Shown here piece after piece: positions 36,836-46,754 of a DNA stretch of 64,000 nucleotides. A program made the position numbers and the translations under genes. Source of the stretch: QHXW01 sp963768075 (GTDB lineage: Bacteria > Acidobacteriota > Terriglobia > Bryobacterales > Bryobacteraceae). The stretch lies in assembly GCA_963768075.1 (NCBI GenBank), contig CAVYHD010000001.1:1-64000 (forward strand). Reading direction: 5' to 3'. Every line of letters starts with the position of its first letter. Positions within the stretch are counted from its first letter, which is position 1. The notes beneath the pieces were generated by a model. The model worked only from the letters and a program-made list of their open reading frames with translations, had not been told where the DNA came from and did not search any database.

Positions 36836-37923
36836 ATGCCTGAGTTTCTCCGCATCGATCGTGTCTCCAAGCACTACCGGGTCACCGGAAATGCGCCCCT
36901 GAAGGCGCTGGATGAGGTAAGCCTCGCCGCGGACGCGGGCGAGTGGATCGCCATCATGGGCCCGTCCGGCTCGGGGAAAACTACGCTGCTCAACATTCTC
37001 GGCTGCCTCGACCAGCCCACCAGCGGCTCCGTGCACATCGGTCGCTACCGATAATCGCGAAGCTCAGCCGGGCCGAGTTGGTGCGCTTTCGGGCCGAGAC
37101 GGTCGGACTGGTCTTCCAGCAGTATCACTTGATCCCCCACCTGACGGCGCTCGAAAACGTCATGCTGGCACAATATTTCCATAGCATGACGGACGAACCC
37201 GAAGCCCGGCGCGCTCTCGATCACGTGGGGCTCGCGGACCGCGCCGGCCACCTGCCTTCGCAACTCTCGGGCGGGGAACAGCAACGCGTTGCGCTGGCGC
37301 GCGCGCTGGTCAACGATCCGAAAATCATCCTGGCTGACGAGCCGACCGGCAACCTCGACGCCGCCAACGAGCAGATCGTGCTCGACCTGCTGGGCAGTTT
37401 GCACGCGCAGGGTCGAACCATCCTGCTGGTCACACACGACGAGCGCGTCGGCCGGTGTGCCGACCGCCGCATCAATCTCGAGCACGGCCGCATCGTGGAA
37501 ACCGTCGTGTTTACCGCGGAAGAGAACGAAGACTTCGATGAAATCCTGGAAGAGTTGTGGATGCGGCGCGAAAGCGCGTTGCATCACGAGGGCACGCACT
37601 TCACTGAGGTCCAGCGCCGCCGGCTTTTCACTACCATGTCGCGCATCGGCCTGTTGCAAATCGCCGGCGCCGACGTGCGATTTACTGGCCAGGGCGAGGA
37701 GCGCGCGCGCAGCGTGATCCGGCGCCACCGTCTGGCGGAACGCTTGTTCATGGACGTGCTCTCGATTCGGGACGACGCCGCTGTCGAATCGAACGCCTGC
37801 ACGTTCGAGCACATCCTCAGCACCGAAGTTACTGACCGTATCTGTACTTTTCTTGGCCATCCAACAACGTGCCCGCACGGGAGCGTCATCCCGCCAGGCC
37901 CGTGCTGCAACGGCGCACACTGA
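36836..37923 (+). CDS. ABC ATPase fused to a DtxR-like iron-repressor domain (one frameshift)
   Basis: The N-terminal 225 residues are a LolD/MacB-type ATPase: Walker A MGPSGSGKTTLLNIL, Q-loop VFQQYHLIPHLTALENVM, signature LSGGEQQRVALARAL, Walker B IILADEPTGNLD, H-loop LLVTHDERVG. One base shift near 37050, in the helical link before the Q-loop, is needed. The same open frame then runs through an acidic linker (FTAEENEDFDEILEELWMRR), a winged-helix-like stretch (MSRIGLLQIAGADVRFTGQG) and a DtxR-type metal-binding and dimerisation domain (RRHRLAERLFMDVLSI, FEHILSTEVTDRICTFLGH, PTTCPHGSVIPPGPCC) to TGA at 37923. No stop or restart separates the parts, so this is a real fusion of about 360 residues. 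It is the last gene of the iron operon. Confidence 0.85.
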
Positions 37924-37987
37924 TCGCCAACCTTAGTAACCATGTTGAGTCACGAAGTATGGTCGCATTGCGGTACGAATAGATGCC

Positions 37988-39058
37988 TCAGGCTTTGGCC
38001 AGACTCTCGCGCGACAGCAGCATGCGCTTGCGCTCGACTCCCCATCGGTAGCCCCCGGGCTCTCCTGTGCCGCGCACGATGCGGTGGCACGGAATCACCA
38101 GGGCTGCTGGATTGGATGCGCAAGCGTTGGCCACCGCGCGGACAGCTTTCGGCCGTCCTAGCGAGTTCGCGATTTGCGCGTAGCTTCTCGTTTCGCCGTA
38201 AGGAACCTTCCGCAACTCCTGCCAAACACGCCATTGGAACGCCGTCGCACGCACATCGAGCGGCAAATCGAGATGCGGTTCGGTTCCGCACAGATGCGCG
38301 ACCAGCGCTGTAACCCAAAGCCTCAGCCGGGAATTATCCTGGCGAATACCCGCTTCCGGATACTCCGTCTTGAGGCCCTGCTCCAGCGATTCGTCGGAAT
38401 CGCCCAGGCTGACAGCGCAGATGCCCCGCACCGTCCCGGCCACCAGCAGCCGGCCTAGCGGCGAGTGTGCTGTCGTGTAGGCAATCTCCATTCCGCGGCC
38501 GCCGCGGCGGTAAGTGGCGGGCGTCATGCCGAGCTGCCCCGGTGCCCGCTCGTACAGACCCCGGCTCGATCCATAGCCCGCCTCATAGAGAGAAGTGGTC
38601 ACGTCCTGATCTCCGCGCAGGCTGGATTTTAGCCGGTCCAGTCGTAGTGCGTCGGCATACTGGCGGGGCGTGATGCCCAGAATTCGCTTGAAAGTCCGCT
38701 CCAGATGAAAGGGGCTTGCCCGCAGCTCTTCGCCCAGCGCGGCCAATGTCGGTGGCGCATCAGCCCGCTGCTCAAGGAAGCGGCACGCCCGTCCGATCAT
38801 CTCAACCTGCGGCGATGCCGCTCGCGGACCCTGGGGGCGGCAGCGGCGGCACGGCCGGAAACCGGCGCGCTCCGCGGCATCAGGAACCGCGAAGAACATT
38901 ACGTTTTCGCGCCGCGGCCGCCGTGACGGGCATCCCGGCCGGCAATACACACCGGTCGACCGCACAGCGTACACAAACCCTTCGTTTCCGCAAACCTCGC
39001 GTGCCAGTACGACCTGCCAGCGCGCTTCGTCGATCACCACCTGGGAATTCGCGTCCAT
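37988..39058 (-). CDS. ada: Ada: methyl-phosphotriester/O6-methylguanine methyltransferase and activator
   Basis: 356-residue repair protein and regulator. The N-terminal Ada zinc domain has Cys39, 43, 70 and 73 (STGVYCRPGCPSRRPRR and GFRPCRRCRPQG). Cys39 takes the methyl group from phosphotriesters. An AraC-type helix-turn-helix follows (DVTTSLYEAGYGSSRGLYER, then MTPATYRRGG). The C-terminal methyltransferase carries the acceptor Cys324 in VIPCHRIVRGTGEPGGYRWG. It starts at ATG 39058 and is divergent from guaB, with about 100 nt between them in which an Ada box could lie. Intact. Confidence 0.95.
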   Translation of the reverse strand: MDANSQVVIDEARWQVVLAREVCGNEGFVYAVRSTGVYCRPGCPSRRPRRENVMFFAVPDAAERAGFRPCRRCRPQGPRAASPQVEMIGRACRFLEQRADAPPTLAALGEELRASPFHLERTFKRILGITPRQYADALRLDRLKSSLRGDQDVTTSLYEAGYGSSRGLYERAPGQLGMTPATYRRGGRGMEIAYTTAHSPLGRLLVAGTVRGICAVSLGDSDESLEQGLKTEYPEAGIRQDNSRLRLWVTALVAHLCGTEPHLDLPLDVRATAFQWRVWQELRKVPYGETRSYAQIANSLGRPKAVRAVANACASNPAALVIPCHRIVRGTGEPGGYRWGVERKRMLLSRESLAKA

Positions 39059-39158
39059 GAACCACAGCCTACAGGCCTTACCTCGATGATACTATCCGAA
39101 TCTTGCCATCAAATTGAACTGTCTTGCCGGGCAGCGCTGTATCATGGGAAAATACCCT

Positions 39159-40615
<1,457 letters not shown>

Positions 40616-40705
40616 ACAAACTCTTCAATGCCGAGGCGCACAGACGCCGAGATGAATTAGAATTCCCGGTGTTCTCGGCGGCTCGGCGTTAGAATCGGCC
40701 TTTCC

Positions 40706-42248
40706 ATGTTCCGCAAGGTCCTGATCGCCAATCGCGGCGAGATCGCCGTGCGCGTCATTCGCACGCTGCGCGAAATGGGCATCGCTCCGGTCGCCGTCTA
40801 CTCCGATGCCGACCGCGCCTCGCTGCACGTCCGCATGGCCGATGAGGCGGCGCACGTGGGCCCTTCGCCGTCGGCGGAAAGCTACCTCCGCATCGACCGC
40901 ATTCTGGACGCCGCGCGCGACGCATGGCGCCGAGGCCATCCATCCCGGCTACGGATTTCTCAGCGAGAATGCCGATTTCGCCGCCGCCTGCGAAGCAGGC
41001 CGGCATCGTCTTCATCGGCCCTCCGGCGGATCGATTCGCAAGATGGGATCGAAAACGGCGCGCGCGGCGAGATGGCCATGGCGGCGGGCGCTCCGGTGGT
41101 GCCGGGCGGCGGCACGCGGCCGCGGACGCCCGTGACGAGGCGCGCGCCTTCGCTGCGCGACATCGGCTATCCGCGTGCTGCTCAAGGCCGTGGCCGGCGG
41201 CGGCGGCAAGGGCATGCGCCGCGTGGATCGCGAAGCCGAGCTGGACTCCGCCTTTCGCGACGCCTCCAGCGAAGCCGAGCGCGCCTTTCGGCAATGCCGA
41301 GATCTACGTCGAGAAGCTCATCGAGCGGCCCCGCCACATCGAAATTCAGATTGCTGGGCGACCGCCACGGCCACATGATCCATCTGGGCGAGCGCGAGTG
41401 CTCCCTGCAGCGCCGCCATCAGAAGGTGATTGAGGAGTGTCCGTCGCCGCTGCGTGGCCGTCGCATCCGGAGATGCGCGAGCGCCATGGGCGAAGCGGCC
41501 ATCCGCGTCGCGCGCGCGGCCGGTTACTACAACGCCGGCACGGTGGAGTTCCTGGTGGACGCCCGAGCGGCAACTTCTACTTCCTGGAGATGAACACGCG
41601 CCTGCAGGTGGAGCATCCCGTCACCGAGCTGGTGACCGGCCTCGACCTGGTGCGGCTCCAGATCGAAATCGCCGCCGGCGAGCCGCTGCCGCCTCGCAGC
41701 AGGAGGATTTCGCTGGCGCGGCTGCGGCCATCGAATGCCGCATCTATGCCGAAGATCCCTACAACAACTTCTTCCCTTCCCCGGCACGCATCGACCCGCC
41801 TGGACCGCCCCATGGGCCCGGGCATTCGCCTGGATGGCTGCGTCTACGATGGCTGGACCGTGCCCCATCGATTACGACCCGCTGCTCGCCAAGCTGGCCG
41901 TCTGGGCGCGCACGCGGGAGCAAGCCATCGCGCGCATGATGCGCGCGCTGCGGCGAATACGACGTGGGCGGCATCCGCACCAACATCGGTTTCTTCCGGC
42001 AGATTCTGGAGGACGAGGAATTCCGCGCCGGCCGCCTGCACACCGGCTTCATCGATGAGTTCTTTGCGCGCCATCAGCCTCCACGGCCGCCCGCCGATCT
42101 GGCCGCTGTCGCCGCCCTGGCCGCCAGCCTGCACGCCGCCTCGCGGGCCTCGCGCGAGGGCACCAACGGCCCCTCCGGTGGTGGCGATCCGGCGCACGCC
42201 GGGCCGTCTTCGTGGCTCGCATCCGGCCGCAACGAATTGCTGCGATGA
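40706..42248 (+). CDS. accC: Biotin carboxylase subunit of acetyl/propionyl-CoA carboxylase (many frameshifts)
   Basis: ATP-grasp biotin carboxylase. It starts MFRKVLIANRGEIAVRVIRT at ATG 40706. After repair it reads GAEAIHPGYGFLSENADF, LLKAVAGGGGKGMRRV (ATP-binding glycine loop), GDRHGHMIHLGERECSLQRR, FLEMNTRLQVEHPVTELVTG (metal ligands) and ECRIYAEDPYNNFFPS. The end is GRNELLR with TGA at 42246-42248, overlapping the next start by 4 nt. Eight or more single-base breaks, nearly all in GC-rich runs (for example near 40927, 41090, 41170, 41293, 41350, 41450, 41563 and 41700), make this the most damaged gene in the window. At about 515 codons it matches carboxylases of the acyl-CoA type. Its biotin carrier follows as a separate gene. 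Confidence 0.88.
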
Positions 42249-42740
42249 AATTCCCTCTCACCATCAATGGCGCCGAGGATCTGGTCGAAATTCTGGCGCC
42301 CGGGCACTGCCTGCCGTTTTCGCCGGGGAGACGACCGGAGCGCACGGCCGACGTGCGGACTCCGAGCCGGGCGTCTACTCCATTCTGCTGGATGGTCAAT
42401 CCTATGATGCCTGGGTCGAGAACCGCCCGCCGGGCTGGTGGTGGTCATCGACGGCCACCGTTTCGAGATTCAGGTGCTCGATCCGCGGCGCTGGAGCCGG
42501 AAATCGGGCGGCGCCGCCGGCGAGGGCGCGCAATCGGTCATCGCCCCCATGCCCGGAAAAGTCGTCCGCGTCCTGGTGTCGCCTGGCGATGCCGTCGAGC
42601 CGGGGCAGGGCCTCGTGGTGGTTGAAGCCATGAAGATGCAGAACGAGCTGAAGACACGCCGTGCCGGCCGTGTGGCAGCGGTTCCCGTGCGCCCCGGCGA
42701 GACCGTGAGCGCGGGCGCGATTCTCGCAACCATTGAGTAG
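42245..42740 (+). CDS. Biotin carboxyl carrier protein (frameshifted)
   Basis: Biotinyl-domain partner of the preceding carboxylase. It starts at ATG 42245 inside the carboxylase stop (MKFPLTINGAED). A middle region interrupted by breaks near 42320, 42360 and 42430 reads GVYSILLDGQSYDAWVEN and VVVIDGHRFEIQVLDPR. The biotinyl domain (residues about 95-163) is intact: SVIAPMPGKVVRVLVSPGDA and VVVEAMKMQNELKT, in which the second Met-flanked Lys is the biotin site. It ends at 42740. Such split carboxylase plus carrier pairs occur in propionyl-CoA or related carboxylases; the carboxyltransferase subunit is not in the window. Confidence 0.87.
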
Positions 42741-42769
42741 TCCGGCGAGTATAACGATAATAGAGATTC

Positions 42770-43536
42770 ATGGCGGAAGCAGTTTGCCCCGAGTGCGGCG
42801 GATCAGGCTGGAAGACGGTGGAGCGGGGGGCGTCTCCGGCGTCGAACGCTGCGCATGCGCCTAAAGAGGCGCGTTCGACGCGGCTCGAAGAGGCATCCGG
42901 AATTCCGCCGCTGTACCGGGACGCTTCCTTCGTAAGCTTTCAGCTTCCGACCGATAACGACATCGCGGCCCGCGATCTAAGGACCATCAAGGATCGCGTC
43001 TCAAAGTACGCGAGCGACGTATTCTCGAGGAGCCGAAACCGGGACTGCTGCTGATCGGCGACCCCGGTAGCGGAAAGACGCATCTCGCCGTTGCGGCTCT
43101 TCGCGTCATCATTGCGCGAGGCTTTCAGGGTGTCTTCTTCGATTACCAGAACCTCATTGACCGCATCCGCTCGGGCTTCGACCCCAACTCCGGGTCGAGC
43201 GATCGCCAGGCCTACAACACGGCGCTCGAGGCGCAAGTGCTGATGATCGATGACCTCGGCTCGCACCGTGTGCTCCCCTGGATCGAAGATGTCGTGACCT
43301 CCATCATCACCCACCGCTGTAACCACCGAAAAGCCTTGATCGCCACCACCAATCTGCCGGATCCCGAGGCCGGCCGCCGCATTTCGCAGAAAGGTCCCGA
43401 TGGCGCCATCGATTACCGGCGCACTCTGGCCGACCAAATTGGAGAGCGCGCCCGCTCGCGCCTGTTTGAGATGTGCAGGGTAGAACACATGCCCCTGGTT
43501 CCGGATTACCGCCTCCGCAAGACCGCAGCCTGGTGA
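42770..43536 (+). CDS. DnaC/IstB-like ATPase with zinc-binding N-terminus (frameshifts)
   Basis: Helicase-loader-like AAA+ protein, about 255 codons. The N-terminus begins CPECGGSGWKTVE. A G6 run near 42828 and a second change near 42862 shift the frame, and in the alternative frame the text VSGVERCACA supplies the second Cys pair of the usual CxxC...CxC zinc site. A break near 43025 rejoins KPGLLLIGDPGSGKTHLAVA (Walker A), VLMIDDLGSHRVLPWIEDVV (Walker B and sensor) and NHRKALIATTNLPDPEAGRR. It ends with TGA at 43534-43536, overlapping the next ATG by 1 nt. No transposase or insertion-sequence ends are nearby, so a chromosomal replication role is more likely than IstB. dnaB lies 14 kb away. 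Confidence 0.8.
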
Positions 43537-45824
43537 TGCGCTCCGTCGCGATCCTTCTTTTGCTGGCAGGTTCGGCGCCCGCGCCCGAAGCGCCGCGCGG
43601 GTTCGTTCAGGCCGTCGAGTTTCCTTACTATGCGTATCCCCCGCAGCTCTGGGAACGAGAACTGATCTGGCTAAAGAATCTGGGAGTCGGCACTGTCGCG
43701 TTCTCCATTCCGTGGAATTGGCACCAGCCGGATTCGGAAACCCTCGATCTAGCGGGACGCACCAGCCCGCGACGCGATCTGATCGGCTTCATCCGGCTCC
43801 TGAAGCGCGCCGGCTTACGTGCGTGGATCCGTCCCGCGCCGCCGGTCAAAGGCTGGATCAATTCCGGATATCCGGCGGGTCTCGAGTCCGACCGCCGCGC
43901 ATTGCGGAAATGGCTGTCGGATCTCAACAACGTGTTGGATCCATTTCTGGTCTCACACGGCGGTCCTATCGCTTTCGTTGAGGGATCGGGTGGCGTCTTC
44001 AAAGCGCCCGAGCCGCCCCTTCCGTTGACGCTTGTTTCGATCAAGGACTCGCGCGCCTTGATGCAAAGCCGTCAGGGGTTCGCGGCCGGCCACGGATCGC
44101 TCCTCTGGGAAGATGTCGAGGACTCGATTCCGCCCGTCGGATGGGAAGCCGCCAACGCCCCCATTTTCCGCGCCGGCGCCATTTCCCTTTCAGGTGACGA
44201 GCGCACTCCCGTGACGCCGTTGCGCCGCGCCGCCCTTCTCTGGCAGTACTGGGGCGCAGCCTTGCCCGCGTTGAGACCAACGTTCCCCGTGCGCCCGGCT
44301 ACGGGCGTGCTTCCGGCGGGCGTCCTGGCGCAGCAGTTGATAGGGCCGAATGGGGCATCCGCGCTGAGCGTAGTCAATCAGAGCAAAACCGAGTTTGCCG
44401 GTGCACTGCGCGCCTTCTATCCGCCCTCCAAGCGGCGCATCGCTCTGCCCCAAATACAGCTCGCCCCCGGCGAGGCCCTGTGGCTTCCAGTGAACATTCC
44501 CCTCACGGGCGCGAATTTATGCCGCGACTGCTCCGGTTTCGCCAATCGGGATCACATCATTTACGCCACCGCCGAGTTAAACCTGGTGGAGTACGAGAAC
44601 GGCATCTTGGCCATGGAGTTCGCTGCGCCGAAGGCTGGCGTGGTGGTCCTGCAACTATCGCAGGAGCCTAGTGGGCCTCTGCTGGCAGGAGGCAAACCGA
44701 CCAGTTTCGATTGGGACGACAAAACCTTCCGCGTCCGCCTCCCCATCCCGCAGGGCCAAGGTCCGGGGCATCGCGTCCGAATCGGCCTCGCCATCCAGGC
44801 CCCCGACAGTTCCGCGTTCTTCGTCGAAGCGAAACGGCTCACCATTGGTCAAAAGAACCGTTTGGAGACTTCGTATTCCTCCGAGCAAGTGGCGGAACGC
44901 TCACGTCTCATCGTCGCGCCGGGGTTTCACGCCCGGAGTGAGGTGAAATCGCCCACGGAAATCGACTACGAAATCGATGTTCCGGCCGATTCGCTCCACG
45001 GTGACTCGACCCCCATGGCTCTCGAAGCCGACGGCGTCTTAATGAGCCGCGCCAGTCTGCAACTGTTGCGCCCGTTATCCGTGCGTGTTCGTGAAGCCAT
45101 GGGCCTGCACTACGGCTCAGCCGGCGAGTTGCCTGTCATGCCCGCCATTGTGCCGGTCGACGCCAACGCCGGCCGCGATGTCAGCGTCGTCCTCCATAAC
45201 AACTCATCCGAGATCCGCAATTTCACAGTGGAGGCACAGGGCGATGGCTTGGAATTCTCGCCTGCCCGCACCGAGATCGCGATCGCCGGCGCCATGGAGC
45301 GCGACGCTGTCATCCGCGTTTTTCCCATTCTGTCCGAGCGTGGCCTCGTGCCGTGGCGCCTGCACATTACCGGCGCGATAGCAGTCGATCTGCCCATGCG
45401 CTTCGCCGTGATCCCGCGCGGCGAGACGATCGCCTACTCCGCCGATCTCGACAACGATGGACAGCCCGAATGGGTGCTCGAGAATCAGCGGGCGCGTGCT
45501 GTTTTTTCGGCCCGTGATGGCGGCCGATGGCTGGAATTCGTCTGGAAGGATTCCGGCCTCAACGTTCTGCCCGAAAACGGTGCGCTCGCCGCTGCCGGCG
45601 TGGCCGACGTGCAAATCAATCCCGATAGCTCGCTGGGATTTCGCGTAAACGGCCGGCTGCGCACCGTGCGCCTCGCCAGCTCCGGCGCGACCCTTTCCGT
45701 TGAACAATCCAACCCTCTCCAGCAGGAGCCCCTCCCCGCTGGAAAGCGGAGCGACCTAGTCTTCCGCGTCACCCGTGAATCTCCGACCCGTGCCGTCTAC
45801 TCCATCGAGCGCGCGGTCGAGTGA
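43536..45824 (+). CDS. Secreted glycoside-hydrolase-like protein (GH35-like barrel)
   Basis: 762-residue exported protein with a signal peptide (MRSVAILLLLAGSAPAPEA). Residues 25-200 resemble the first half of a beta-galactosidase TIM barrel (VEFPYYAYPPQLWERELIWL, KNLGVGTVAFSIPWNWHQPD, AGLRAWIRPAPPVKGW). The rest is beta-rich with several immunoglobulin-like domains (VVLHNNSSEIRNFTVEAQGD, LHITGAIAVDLPMRFAVIP). The usual catalytic glutamates of GH35 are not evident to me, so hydrolase activity is not assured. It is translationally linked to the DnaC-like gene by a one-base overlap, which is probably chance. The long frame is intact. Confidence 0.65.
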   Translation: MRSVAILLLLAGSAPAPEAPRGFVQAVEFPYYAYPPQLWERELIWLKNLGVGTVAFSIPWNWHQPDSETLDLAGRTSPRRDLIGFIRLLKRAGLRAWIRPAPPVKGWINSGYPAGLESDRRALRKWLSDLNNVLDPFLVSHGGPIAFVEGSGGVFKAPEPPLPLTLVSIKDSRALMQSRQGFAAGHGSLLWEDVEDSIPPVGWEAANAPIFRAGAISLSGDERTPVTPLRRAALLWQYWGAALPALRPTFPVRPATGVLPAGVLAQQLIGPNGASALSVVNQSKTEFAGALRAFYPPSKRRIALPQIQLAPGEALWLPVNIPLTGANLCRDCSGFANRDHIIYATAELNLVEYENGILAMEFAAPKAGVVVLQLSQEPSGPLLAGGKPTSFDWDDKTFRVRLPIPQGQGPGHRVRIGLAIQAPDSSAFFVEAKRLTIGQKNRLETSYSSEQVAERSRLIVAPGFHARSEVKSPTEIDYEIDVPADSLHGDSTPMALEADGVLMSRASLQLLRPLSVRVREAMGLHYGSAGELPVMPAIVPVDANAGRDVSVVLHNNSSEIRNFTVEAQGDGLEFSPARTEIAIAGAMERDAVIRVFPILSERGLVPWRLHITGAIAVDLPMRFAVIPRGETIAYSADLDNDGQPEWVLENQRARAVFSARDGGRWLEFVWKDSGLNVLPENGALAAAGVADVQINPDSSLGFRVNGRLRTVRLASSGATLSVEQSNPLQQEPLPAGKRSDLVFRVTRESPTRAVYSIERAVE

Positions 45825-45860
45825 AGCGGCGCCGCAATTCGGGAGCTATCATAGGGTGAA

Positions 45861-46382
45861 ATGCTTCGTTTGAAGCTCAAGAACCCTGTACCCGAGCGCT
45901 TGGCGCACCACGCACCGTTTCCCTTCTTGGCGAACGACTATCCAGTCAAACCTCGCATCCACCGCCCAACCCTTCGGCAGTTTCAGATAATTAGCCTCCC
46001 GCAGAGGGATGGTTCTTTCGTCGCTTCGGTCGCCGAGGCGCCTGGCATCATTGTCTACGACAAATCTCGGAAGACGGCGGAACAGAAGGCGACCAAGGAG
46101 TTCTTGCGGACGCCCGATCCTCACGCCTATCGGAACCATCCCCTCGCGACCACGAAGACCGTTACCGTCGACATGGAGTTTGACGAGGATAGCGATTCCT
46201 TCGTGACTTACGTGAAGGAACTGCACGGCATGTCCACGTTCGGTAAGAGCGAACTGAATGCATTGGACAACACGGCAGAGATGATCCGCGGCTACATCAA
46301 GTCGATGGAAGCCAATCATAAGAAGATCCCCCTGGCCGGCGGCCGGCTGACCGAACTGAAACATCTAGTCGGAATTCTATAG
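45861..46382 (+). CDS. HicB-family antitoxin with two HicB-like halves
   Basis: 173-residue protein in front of a HicA gene. The two halves each look like the partial RNase H fold of HicB: residues 40-90 (FQIISLPQRDGSFVASVAEA, then KTAEQKATKEF) and residues 100-155 (VDMEFDEDSDSFVTYVKELH, then NALDNTAEMIRGYI). A single HicB is 60-140 residues, so this looks like a tandem duplication. No added DNA-binding domain is clear. It probably binds and silences the toxin and represses the pair. ATG 45861 is the start, and the stop TAG abuts the toxin GTG with no gap. Confidence 0.7.
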   Translation: MLRLKLKNPVPERLAHHAPFPFLANDYPVKPRIHRPTLRQFQIISLPQRDGSFVASVAEAPGIIVYDKSRKTAEQKATKEFLRTPDPHAYRNHPLATTKTVTVDMEFDEDSDSFVTYVKELHGMSTFGKSELNALDNTAEMIRGYIKSMEANHKKIPLAGGRLTELKHLVGIL

Positions 46383-46610
46383 GTGGCGAATTTCCCGGCA
46401 GCAAGTGGGAAAACCACCATTCGAGTCCTGCAGAAGCTCGGGTTCCGCCTAGATCGCATCGAAGGCAGTCACCACATGATGGTTAAGGACGGACACCCTC
46501 GGACCGTGCCGGTTCCCGTGCATGGCTCGAGAACGTTGCCAAGAGGGACACTCGCCAGCATCATTCGGATGGCTGGCGTAACCAGGAAGCGCTTCTTCGA
46601 GAATCTATAA
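46383..46610 (+). CDS. hicA: HicA-family mRNA interferase toxin
   Basis: 75-residue toxin with the double-stranded-RNA-binding-like fold. The family core is seen: TTIRVLQKLGFRLDRIEGSH with the catalytic His in GSHHMMVKDG, then RTVPVPVHGSRTLPRGTLAS and IIRMAGVTRKRF. It would cleave mRNA when the antitoxin is lost. The start GTG 46383 immediately follows the HicB stop. The order here is hicB first, hicA second, the reverse of the more common arrangement. Confidence 0.88.
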   Translation: MANFPAASGKTTIRVLQKLGFRLDRIEGSHHMMVKDGHPRTVPVPVHGSRTLPRGTLASIIRMAGVTRKRFFENL

Positions 46611-46685
46611 GCCGCCCCTGTCCGTTCCTGGGACGCAAGCATTCCGCAGCCGAACACCAGACACTCTTTCTCTACCCGTTTCCCT

Positions 46686-46715
46686 TTGATAATTCAAGCA
46701 GTTAGACTGTATTTA
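46686..46715 (+). promoter_or_regulatory. Promoter-like -35/-10 pair before the adaptor/ATPase genes
   Basis: TTGATA (46686-46691), an 18-nt spacer and TATTTA (46710-46715) lie 40 nt upstream of the adaptor-protein ATG (46755), which has AGGGAGG just before it. The surrounding 60 nt are AT-richer than the window average. Confidence 0.45.
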
Positions 46716-46754
46716 GGAATGGTATCGCGCGTGCCAATTCCGTAGGGAGGGCCC

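Noticed and set aside
42770..43536. IstB of an IS21-type transposon
   Set aside because: No istA transposase or terminal repeats nearby; the zinc-site N-terminus fits a DnaC-like loader better.
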